Assembly: GCA_040766885.1 (NCBI GenBank)
Contig: JAXGPP010000002.1
Location: forward strand, 613,248-677,247
DNA: 64,000 nucleotides
DNA from: JAXGPP01 sp040766885
GTDB lineage: Bacteria > Planctomycetota > Planctomycetia > Pirellulales > Thermoguttaceae
Direction: 5' to 3'
The translations under genes were made by a program, and so were the position numbers. Each line of letters starts with the position of its first letter. Within the stretch, counting starts at the first letter, position 1. A model generated the notes under the pieces. The model worked only from the letters and a program-made list of their open reading frames with translations, did not search any database and was not told the DNA's origin. Below are positions 17,355-24,901 of the stretch, piece after piece.

Positions 17355-18559
17355 CGGCGCGCTTGCGTGCGGTTGCGGTACTGCCGGGGGCTGACGTGGA
17401 GTTCGGCTTTGAAGACGGCGGCCAGGTATTCACGGGCTCCAAAGCCGGCCAGGCGGGCCACCTCGGGGACCGGCAGGTCGGTCTCGGCCAAAAGACTCTT
17501 GGCCCGTGCCAGACGCACGCGGCGGATTTCGGCCGCCGGTCCGCGCCCCAAGACTTCACGGAAACGGCGTTCCAGCCAACGCCGCGAAACGGGGACCTCG
17601 CGGAGTACATCAGCGACCTGAATCGGATCGGTGGCATGGCTGCGGATGAACGCCACGGCACGGGCGAGATCCGGATCGTCGACGGCCAGCGTGTCGGTCG
17701 ATTGGCGCGCGACGACGCCGGTCGGCTCCAGCAGCAACGGGCCTGGCGGAGGCGGTTCACCGCGCATCAGTCGGTCGAGCAACCTGGCTGCTTCGAAGCC
17801 GATTCGCTCGGAGGTAAGTGCAATGCCAGAAAGAGACGGGCTGCAAGCCTCGCACAACAGTTCGTCGTTGTCGGCAGCCAGCACGACAACCTGCTCGGGC
17901 ACCAGAAGCCCTTCTCGCCGACAGGCCTGGATCAACTCGCGGCCCAACTCAGTGGTCCAGGTGACGACGGCCACCGGCTTGACCAGTGATTTGAGCCAGC
18001 GGGCGAGGCTGCTCTGACGCGTACTCCACGCCGTGCGCGTCCCAGCGCCTGAGTCGGACGTGGTTCCGAAGAACGGGCAGTCATTCGAGACGGCAGCGAC
18101 CGCCTGGGCAAAACCGCGGTAGTGCCGATCCACATAGGCGCGATGCGTCAGCCCATAGTAGGCGAAATGGACGAAGCCGCGGTCCAGGAGGTGTTCGGCC
18201 GCCATCCGGCCCGCCGCCACCAGGTCGGTGGCCACGCGCGGGAAATCGACGCCGGGCAGTTCGATCGCCGAGATATTGACCGTCGGCACGCCGACGGCAC
18301 GGATCCGGCGCGCCGCGGCCGGTGTGCCGATGCGGGCAATGATCCCGTCGCCGCGCCAATCCGGGGGCAGCCAGAGCGGCGTCTCCTGCCCGCCCGACTT
18401 GATCCACAAGTACCAGGTGCCGTGCTGACTGTAGTTGAGGACCCCGCGAACCAAACGGCGGCCCCAGCCCGTCGCCGTATCGACAAGCACGGCCACGTGG
18501 GGCAGGGCTCTCTCAACCGACGTGGCGGGGCGCGCTTCGGCAGGGATTCTGGACGGCAT
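17351..18559 (-). CDS. XylR-like transcriptional regulator (LacI-type sensor + AraC DNA-binding domain)
   Basis: 402 residues from ATG 18559 (GGAGAGGAG upstream on the minus strand); the frame extends further but without a ribosome site. The N-terminal ~280 residues are a periplasmic-binding-protein fold like that of LacI/XylR (HVAVLVDTATGWGRRLVRGV; later GIALTSERIGFEAARLLDRL). The C-terminal ~100 residues are an AraC-type double helix-turn-helix (HATDPIQVADVLREVPVSRR and VARLAGFGAREYLAAVFKAE). Such regulators sense a sugar and activate a divergent catabolic operon. Here it diverges from the Gfo/Idh-MFS-glycyl radical cluster, its likely target. Role in regulation is firm; ligand unknown. Confidence 0.92.
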   Translation of the reverse strand: MPSRIPAEARPATSVERALPHVAVLVDTATGWGRRLVRGVLNYSQHGTWYLWIKSGGQETPLWLPPDWRGDGIIARIGTPAAARRIRAVGVPTVNISAIELPGVDFPRVATDLVAAGRMAAEHLLDRGFVHFAYYGLTHRAYVDRHYRGFAQAVAAVSNDCPFFGTTSDSGAGTRTAWSTRQSSLARWLKSLVKPVAVVTWTTELGRELIQACRREGLLVPEQVVVLAADNDELLCEACSPSLSGIALTSERIGFEAARLLDRLMRGEPPPPGPLLLEPTGVVARQSTDTLAVDDPDLARAVAFIRSHATDPIQVADVLREVPVSRRWLERRFREVLGRGPAAEIRRVRLARAKSLLAETDLPVPEVARLAGFGAREYLAAVFKAELHVSPRQYRNRTQARR

Positions 18560-18917
18560 CGCGGACTCCTCTCCCGCCCCCGATCGTAACATCGAAGTGG
18601 CCATGTCGCAAAGTCTTACCTTTTTTGCGCATTCGCACATTGCTTTTCCGATGGAGGGGATGCGAGAATCCGCTCATGACCTGCCGCGGCCCAAGGCCCT
18701 GTCCGCAACGGCACGGAACGGCAATCTGCCCGCTTGCTCGCCATGGCTCGCTCACAACACGTGCGGCCGAGGCCCCTGACCGCGCCGCACAGCTGACCGC
18801 CCATCTTCGGGAAGCCGGAAAAAGCCGCGATCGGCCTGTTGACCCGGCCGGGAGGCCTGCTACGGCGGCGCGTCGTCGGAGCGACCGCGACCTTCAACGC
18901 CATTCCGGGAGGACACT
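18560..18917. promoter_or_regulatory. Divergent intergenic region, probable XylR-type operator and promoters
   Basis: 358 bases between the regulator (minus) and the oxidoreductase operon (plus), with no gene. It contains the only A/T-rich patch here (ttacctttttt... at 18617-18626) next to related half-site-like words tgcgcat (18626-18632) and tcgcacat (18633-18640), with another tcgcaa at 18606-18611. These could be an AraC/XylR operator. A ribosome site gggagg at ~18906 serves the oxidoreductase. The operator proposal is inference from position and pattern. Confidence 0.35.
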
Positions 18918-20240
18918 ATGAGCATCTCGCGTCGTCAGTTTCTGAGCACTTCGGTTGCCGTCGGCGGCGCCCTGGCATTGCAGCGCGGTGCCCATGCGGC
19001 GGGGAGCGATATCCTGAGAGTCGGCCTGGTCGGCTGTGGCAGCCGGGGCGCCGGGGCCGCTTCGAACGCCGTCAATGCCGATCCGGGCGTGCGTCTGGTG
19101 GCCCTGGCCGACGCCTTCGCCGATCGGATCGAGGGAACCTTGAAGGCACTCAAGCAGCGGCATCCCGAGCAGGTCGATGTGGACCCCTCGCGGTGCTTCG
19201 CAGGTTTCGACGCCTACAAGGAACTGGTGGCCAGCGGAGTGGACGTAGTCTTGCTGGCCGCGCCGCCCCATTTCCGCCCCCTGCACCTGGCGGCTGCCAT
19301 CGAGGCGGGAAAACATGTGTTTGCCGAGAAACCGGTGGCGGTCGATGCGACCGGAGTGCGGAGCGTGCTGGCGACCTGCGAATTGGCCCGCAAGAAGGAC
19401 CTCTGCATCGTGTCCGGCCTCTGCTGGCGCTACGACACGGTGATCCGCGAGACGATCAAGCGGGTTCACGACGGGGCGATCGGCGAGATCGTGGCCCTGC
19501 AGAGTTCCCGTAATCTCGGCGCCCTCTGGCACCGCGGCCGCCAGCCGGAATGGACGGAGATGGAGTTCCAGATGCGCAACTGGTACTACTTCACGTGGCT
19601 CTCCGGCGATCACAACGTCGAACAGCAGATTCACGGCATCGACAAATGCTCGTGGGCGATGCGCGACAAGCCGCCGGTGAAGGCCTGGGCCGTCAGCGGG
19701 CGGCAGGTGCGGACCGAGCCGAAGTTTGGCAACATCTACGATCACCACGCGGTGGTTTACGAATACGACGACGGTGCGAGAATGTACGCCCTGGCCCGTC
19801 AGCAACCCGGCTGCTTCAACGACTACTCGGAGATACTGATGGGGACCAAAGGGCGGTGCGACCTGCAGAAGGGGCGAATCGAGGGAGAGACGAACTGGGC
19901 TTTCGGCCAGCAGGCGGGAGACCTGTCGGGCTACGGCGTGGGAAAGGCCCACAAGGACGGCCTGCGGCCCATGCACCAGGTCGAGCAGGATGAGATGTTT
20001 GCCGCGATCCGCGCCGGGAAGACCATCAACAACGGCGACTACATGTGCCAGAGTACGCTGCTGGCGATCCTCGGGCGTACGGCCGGCTACACGGGCCAGG
20101 AGATCACGTGGGAGCAGATGACGGCATCGAAGCTGGACCTGTCGCCGGAGCGCTACGCTTTCGACGCGGCGCCGCCCATCCTGCCGGGTCCCAACGGAGA
20201 ATACCCGGTGGCGGTGCCCGGTGTCACCGAGTTCGTTTGA
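18918..20240 (+). CDS. Gfo/Idh/MocA family oxidoreductase, Tat-exported
   Basis: 440 residues. A Tat signal (SRRQFLSTSVAVGGALALQ) is followed by the Rossmann motif VGLVGCGSRGAGAA and the family EKP motif in FAEKPVAVD. The C-terminal domain carries the long beta-sheet with GLCWRYDTVIRETIKRVHDG. It is expected to oxidise or reduce sugars with NAD(P), and the Tat signal suggests that it folds with cofactor and acts outside the cytoplasm. It is the first gene of the cluster facing the XylR-like regulator; the next gene follows after 16 bases. Confidence 0.93.
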   Translation: MSISRRQFLSTSVAVGGALALQRGAHAAGSDILRVGLVGCGSRGAGAASNAVNADPGVRLVALADAFADRIEGTLKALKQRHPEQVDVDPSRCFAGFDAYKELVASGVDVVLLAAPPHFRPLHLAAAIEAGKHVFAEKPVAVDATGVRSVLATCELARKKDLCIVSGLCWRYDTVIRETIKRVHDGAIGEIVALQSSRNLGALWHRGRQPEWTEMEFQMRNWYYFTWLSGDHNVEQQIHGIDKCSWAMRDKPPVKAWAVSGRQVRTEPKFGNIYDHHAVVYEYDDGARMYALARQQPGCFNDYSEILMGTKGRCDLQKGRIEGETNWAFGQQAGDLSGYGVGKAHKDGLRPMHQVEQDEMFAAIRAGKTINNGDYMCQSTLLAILGRTAGYTGQEITWEQMTASKLDLSPERYAFDAAPPILPGPNGEYPVAVPGVTEFV

Positions 20241-20256
20241 CGGCAGGATCGGTTCC

Positions 20257-21501
20257 ATGATACAGATCGGCATCGTGGGTTGCGGGCGAATCATGGCGGC
20301 GCACTTGCGCGGCTATCGGCTGCTGCGCGAAGCGGGGGTGGACGGTTTTCGCATCACGGCCCTTTGTTCCCTCACGGAAGACGAAGCCCGGATGTACCAT
20401 CGCCGTGGCGAGGGCCCTCCGCAGCGGCCGGCGGTAAGCCAGTTTGCCGGTGATCCGCTGGCCGTGGCTGACGAGTATGTCTCCGACTTCCAGGACGACG
20501 TCGAGGTTCAGGTCTACTCCGATTTCCGCCGGATGATGGCCGAGGCGCCGATCACGGCCGTGAACGATTTCACGAGCCATGCCCTGCACCACCAGGTGGC
20601 TGAGGCCGCGCTTGGGGCGGGCAAGGACCTGCTCACGGAAAAGCCCATGGCCGTCTCGGTGCGGGCCGCCCGGCGAATGTGCGAACGGGCCGAAGCCCGC
20701 CAGCGAATCCTGGGCGTGTTCCAGAGCGGGCGGTACATGGCCCGCTCCCGGCACCTGCAATGGCTGTTCGGATCGGGCCGCCTGGGGCATCTGCAACTGG
20801 TGCTGATCGGCAGCGTCGGCGCGCGCTGGGCGCCGAACTTCCTCGTGGCCGACACGCCCTGGCGTCACCGGCAAGTGGAAGGGGGCGGCATCTCGCTCGA
20901 CGTGGGCGTCCACCGATTCGACTTGCTCCGCGCTCTGGCTGGCGAGATCCGCGACATCCAGGCGCGAACCGCCGTCGTCGAACCGGTACGCTGGGGCCAC
21001 GATGAACAGGGGGGCCTGACCGAGCGCGTCGAGTGTGACGCGGAAGACACGGTCTATGCCTCCTTCGCCACGGTGGCGGGAGCAACGGGTGAATTGACGG
21101 CAAGCTGGGCCGGTCGCGGCGGCGGGACGATGCCGGGCACGGGGGACGTCTACTATGCGTCCGGCGGCCGGGTCTCCGGCGATGAAGTGACGTTCGCGGA
21201 TGGCACAACCGCGAACCTGGCCGCACTCTACGAGAAGGAATGTGCTGCCGATCGCAAAGCCAAGGACTTCCCCCTGAGGCTGACCGACACGTTCGCCCTG
21301 GCCCAGTTTGAATGGCTCCAGGCGGTGCGCGAGCGCCGCCCGCCGGAGACCAGCGGACGCGACGCGCTGGCGAGCCTGGCTTGCGCGTTCACGGTACTCG
21401 AAGCGGCCCAGGCCGGCCGGCGCGTCGAGGTGAAGGAAGTGGCCTCCGGCGCGCTGGACGCGTATCAGCGGGCGATCAACGAACACTTTGGGATTGGCTG
21501 A
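20257..21501 (+). CDS. Gfo/Idh/MocA family oxidoreductase, cytoplasmic
   Basis: 414 residues from ATG 20257, giving the dinucleotide motif right at the N-terminus (MIQIGIVGCGRIMAAHLRGY); the longer frame from 20221 would overlap the previous gene. The EKP motif is present (LLTEKPMAVSVRAARRM), as is the later GGGISLDVGVHRFDLLRAL, which fits the family's GG.. D.G.H sheet/helix. No signal peptide, so it is probably cytoplasmic, unlike its upstream neighbour. Three bases separate it from the transporter gene, so the two are likely co-transcribed. Confidence 0.92.
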   Translation: MIQIGIVGCGRIMAAHLRGYRLLREAGVDGFRITALCSLTEDEARMYHRRGEGPPQRPAVSQFAGDPLAVADEYVSDFQDDVEVQVYSDFRRMMAEAPITAVNDFTSHALHHQVAEAALGAGKDLLTEKPMAVSVRAARRMCERAEARQRILGVFQSGRYMARSRHLQWLFGSGRLGHLQLVLIGSVGARWAPNFLVADTPWRHRQVEGGGISLDVGVHRFDLLRALAGEIRDIQARTAVVEPVRWGHDEQGGLTERVECDAEDTVYASFATVAGATGELTASWAGRGGGTMPGTGDVYYASGGRVSGDEVTFADGTTANLAALYEKECAADRKAKDFPLRLTDTFALAQFEWLQAVRERRPPETSGRDALASLACAFTVLEAAQAGRRVEVKEVASGALDAYQRAINEHFGIG

Positions 21502-21504
21502 ATC

Positions 21505-22815
21505 GTGACCACGGACAGCATCGCAACCAGCGTACGGCGTCGCGTGGATCCGCGGCTGTATGTGATGATGTTTCTGCAGTATGCCGTATACGGCCTGTGG
21601 CTGCCGATCGCCGCACGGTTTCTTTCCGCCGATCCGGCGGTGGGCGGGCTGGGTTTCAGCGACCTCCAGATCGGCATGATCATCGCCGTAGCCGGTGCGA
21701 TCGGCGCGCTTGCCGCGCCGTTCATCGCCGGCCAGATCGCCGATCGCTATTTCGCTCCCGCGCGGTGCCTGGCTGTACTGCTGGCCGCCGGCGGCGCGAT
21801 CAAGTTCGTCACCGCTTACCAGACGAGCTATGCGGCCTGGCTGTGGCTGTCCGTTGCCTACGCGATTCTCTTCATGCCCACGCTTTCCCTGACGAACTCG
21901 CTGGCCTTGGGGCACTTGCCCGATCCGAAGCGGCAGTTTCCGCGGGTGAGGGCCGTCGGCACGGCGGCGTGGATCATCGTGGCATGGGCCTTTCCCATGG
22001 TCTGGCTGCAGTCCGAGCTGGAATTCCGCTGGCTGCCACCTTTCTTCACCGGTAAGGAATTGCCGGACGCCCCGGCCAGGATGATCGATTCGGTGCGAGT
22101 CGCGGGCGTGGTATCCGTCGGATACGCGCTGTTCTGCTGGTTCTGCCTGCCGCGCACGCCGCCGCAGCGAGAAGCGGCGAAGACGCTAGCCTTCGCCAAG
22201 GCATTCGCCCTGGTGCGCCGCCGCTCGTTTGCGGTCCTGGTCGCCGCAACATTTGTGGTGAGTGTCATTCACTGTCTCTACTTCGTGCAGATGAGCAAGT
22301 TTCTGGCGGCGATCGGACTGGACGATGCGTACATCATGCCGGCCATGTCGCTCGGCCAGTTCGCCGAGATTCTCGCGCTGGCGGTGCTTGGTCCGGTACT
22401 CGCGCGGCTGGGATTCCGCACCGTCATCACGCTTGGCGCGTTGTGCTACTTCCTCAAGTACGCTTTCTTCGGCACGACGCAGTTGCCGCTGGACGCGATC
22501 GTCGCCGCCCAGTTGATCCACGGATTCTCGTTTGCCTGCTTCTTTGCCGCCGGCTTCATCTACGTCGATCGCCTCGCCCCGCCTGACACGCGATATTCCG
22601 CGCAGACCGTTTTCATGCTGGTCATCCTGGGCGTCGGGCCGCTGGTGGCCGGTCCGCTGAACGGCTGGCTGTCCCGCTGGTGCACGTCGGCGAGCGGCAG
22701 GCTTGACTATTCCTTGTTCTGGTACATCGCTGCGGGAGTCGGCCTGGTCGCTGCCGTACTGGTGGCCGGGTTGTTCCGCGACGAGACCGTGGCAGCCTCT
22801 GAAGCAACAGAGTGA
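21505..22815 (+). CDS. MFS transporter, nucleoside:H+ symporter (NupG/XapB-like) family
   Basis: 436 residues from GTG 21505, with about 12 hydrophobic helices. The opening YVMMFLQYAVYGLWLPIAAR, then the loop with AAPFIAGQIADRYF, is characteristic of the NHS branch of the major facilitator superfamily. In planctomycetes members of this branch commonly sit beside Gfo/Idh/MocA genes and may carry sugars rather than nucleosides. It likely imports the substrate processed by the surrounding oxidoreductases and glycyl radical enzyme. The substrate is inference from context. Confidence 0.9.
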   Translation: MTTDSIATSVRRRVDPRLYVMMFLQYAVYGLWLPIAARFLSADPAVGGLGFSDLQIGMIIAVAGAIGALAAPFIAGQIADRYFAPARCLAVLLAAGGAIKFVTAYQTSYAAWLWLSVAYAILFMPTLSLTNSLALGHLPDPKRQFPRVRAVGTAAWIIVAWAFPMVWLQSELEFRWLPPFFTGKELPDAPARMIDSVRVAGVVSVGYALFCWFCLPRTPPQREAAKTLAFAKAFALVRRRSFAVLVAATFVVSVIHCLYFVQMSKFLAAIGLDDAYIMPAMSLGQFAEILALAVLGPVLARLGFRTVITLGALCYFLKYAFFGTTQLPLDAIVAAQLIHGFSFACFFAAGFIYVDRLAPPDTRYSAQTVFMLVILGVGPLVAGPLNGWLSRWCTSASGRLDYSLFWYIAAGVGLVAAVLVAGLFRDETVAASEATE

Positions 22816-22829
22816 CTCGCGAGGAGACG

Positions 22830-23897
22830 ATGACGAAGACATACCGCATCGGCGTCGCCGGCCTGACGCACGATCATGTGTGGGGCAACCTGGACGACGT
22901 GGCCGCGTCGGAGAACGGGCACCTGGCGGCAGTCGCCGACCTGCACCAGCCGCTGCGTGATCGCGCCACGCAACAATATGGCTGTGCGGCCTACGCGGAC
23001 TATCGGGAAATGGTCGACCGCGAGTCGCTCGATGTGTTGTACGTATTCTGCGACAACGCCCAAGGGGCGGTGGTCGGCGCCTGGGCCGCCCGGCAGGGCC
23101 TGCACGTGCTGGTCGAGAAACCGATGGCGGCCACGCTGGACGGCGCCGAGCGCCTGATGGCGGCCACGCAGGCGGCCGGCGTGCGACTGATGATCAACTG
23201 GCCGGTCGTGTGGCGGCCCCAGGTTCAAGCGGCGCTGGACATCGCCACTCGGCCCGAGTTCGGCCGGATCTGGCAACTCACGCACCGGGCAGGGCATGGC
23301 GGGCCGGAAGCCGAGTGTTCGTCCTATTTTCGCGACTGGATTCTCGATCCGAAACGCAACGGCGCCGGCGCCCTGGTGGACCTGTGCTGCTATGGGGTCA
23401 ATATGGCCCAGGCACTGCTGGCCCGGCCGGAACGGGTGACGGCCGCGACGGGACAATGGTACGAGCCGGCGCTGCCCGTGGAAGACCACGCGGTCGTGAT
23501 CATGAGCTATCCCAAAGCGATGGCGACGGTCGAAGGCGCGTGGGGCCAGGTGGGCCAGCCCCTGACGGGCTACCTGGCCACGATTTGGGGTACACGCGGA
23601 TCCGTGACGCTCGGCCCGGGACGCGGCGGACGCCTGTGGGCGACCCTTGCCGGACAACCGGCCAATGTTGAAATCGCACCGCCATCCCCGGCGCCGCATA
23701 TGGCCAACGGCACGGCCCACTTCCTGTGGGCCCTGGAGACGGGCAGAGAGTTCTATCCGTTGTGCCGGCCTGCTGTGTGCCGCGATACACAGGAGGTGCT
23801 CGATGCCGCGATCCGTTCCGCGCGCGAAGGCGCCGGCGTCACTCTGCCGCAGCAATCGGCCGGCCCGCTTTGCACGCCCGATTGCTTCCGGAGGTAA
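22830..23897 (+). CDS. Gfo/Idh/MocA family oxidoreductase
   Basis: 355 residues from ATG 22830, with GAGGAG just upstream; a GTG at 22812 would overlap the MFS stop in a GTGA pair and is the alternative. The first strand reads YRIGVAGLTHDHVWGNL, where GLTHDH replaces the usual GxGxxG. This variant recurs in a subgroup of the family and may change nucleotide binding. The EKP motif is intact (LVEKPMAATLDGAERLM). No signal peptide. It is followed 12 bases later by the glycyl radical activase, tying oxidoreduction to radical chemistry in one transcript. Confidence 0.9.
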   Translation: MTKTYRIGVAGLTHDHVWGNLDDVAASENGHLAAVADLHQPLRDRATQQYGCAAYADYREMVDRESLDVLYVFCDNAQGAVVGAWAARQGLHVLVEKPMAATLDGAERLMAATQAAGVRLMINWPVVWRPQVQAALDIATRPEFGRIWQLTHRAGHGGPEAECSSYFRDWILDPKRNGAGALVDLCCYGVNMAQALLARPERVTAATGQWYEPALPVEDHAVVIMSYPKAMATVEGAWGQVGQPLTGYLATIWGTRGSVTLGPGRGGRLWATLAGQPANVEIAPPSPAPHMANGTAHFLWALETGREFYPLCRPAVCRDTQEVLDAAIRSAREGAGVTLPQQSAGPLCTPDCFRR

Positions 23898-23909
23898 GGC
23901 GCCGCACCT

Positions 23910-24884
23910 ATGGCCAGCGGAGTGATTACCCATATCCAGCGATTTTCGGTTCACGACGGGCCCGGGATCCGCACCACGGTTTTCCTGAAGGGCTGCCAGT
24001 TGCGCTGTCCGTGGTGCCACAATCCCGAGACGTATCGCCCCCAACCGGAGATCCAAGTCTTTGCTAATCGCTGCATCGGGTGCCGCGCCTGCGCCGCGGC
24101 GTGCCGGCACGCCGCCCATGAATTCACCGGCACGGCCCACCTGTATCACCGCGAGCGCTGCACGGCCTGCGGCGAATGCGCCGAGACCTGCTACGCGAAG
24201 TCGCTGGTCCGAGTCGGCGAAACGCGCACGGCGGAGGCCGTCGTGTCCGAGGTGCTCGCCGACCGCCCGTTCTACCAGCCGGCCGGCGGGGTGACGATTT
24301 CGGGCGGCGAGCCGCTGCTGCAAGCCGAGTTCACCGGTGCGATCCTGCGACTCTGCCGCCGGGAAGGAATCCACACGGCGATCGAAACCAACCTGGCCTG
24401 GCCCTGGGATGTCGTCGCACCACTGGTTCCGTTGGTGGACCTGTTTCTGGTCGACATCAAGACCATGGACGACGCCGCGCACCGCACCTGGACCGGCGCG
24501 TCAAACGCGCGGACGCTGGCAAACCTCCGGCAACTCGACGCTCTGGAACGTGAGATTGAGGTTCGCACGCCGGTGATCGTCGGCTTCAACGATCGGCCGG
24601 AACAGATCGGAGCAATTGCCGATTTCCTGGCTACTTTGCGCCATGTGCACGGGTACGATCTTCTGCCGTACCATCCGCTGGGCAGCGGAAAGTACGAGGC
24701 CCTCGCGCTCGACGGTCCGCCGCCGGAGTTCCACGCACCTTCGGCGGCGGAGCTTGACGACCTGGCGGCAGGAGCCGCAAGAGAGAACTTCGTCGTGCGC
24801 GTGGCCGGCGCGAGACCAGCAGTCGGAGAATCTGCACCCGGCGCCTCCCGAGACATTAATCCGACGCGGAACGCGTCTCATTGA
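23910..24884 (+). CDS. Glycyl radical enzyme activase (radical SAM, PflA-like)
   Basis: 324 residues. The radical SAM cluster is CX3CX2C in FLKGCQLRCPWCHNPE, preceded by the family motif RFSVHDGPGIRTTVFL. Two CX2CX2CX3C ferredoxin-type clusters follow (CIGCRACAAACRH and CTACGECAETCYA), the arrangement of activases for dehydratase/decarboxylase-type glycyl radical enzymes, as opposed to PflA itself, which lacks them. GGVTISGGEPLLQ is the SAM-binding GGE motif. It makes the glycyl radical on the enzyme encoded 17 bases downstream. The chemistry needs strictly anoxic conditions. Confidence 0.95.
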   Translation: MASGVITHIQRFSVHDGPGIRTTVFLKGCQLRCPWCHNPETYRPQPEIQVFANRCIGCRACAAACRHAAHEFTGTAHLYHRERCTACGECAETCYAKSLVRVGETRTAEAVVSEVLADRPFYQPAGGVTISGGEPLLQAEFTGAILRLCRREGIHTAIETNLAWPWDVVAPLVPLVDLFLVDIKTMDDAAHRTWTGASNARTLANLRQLDALEREIEVRTPVIVGFNDRPEQIGAIADFLATLRHVHGYDLLPYHPLGSGKYEALALDGPPPEFHAPSAAELDDLAAGAARENFVVRVAGARPAVGESAPGASRDINPTRNASH

Positions 24885-24901
24885 AGGCGGAACCTCTTCC
24901 C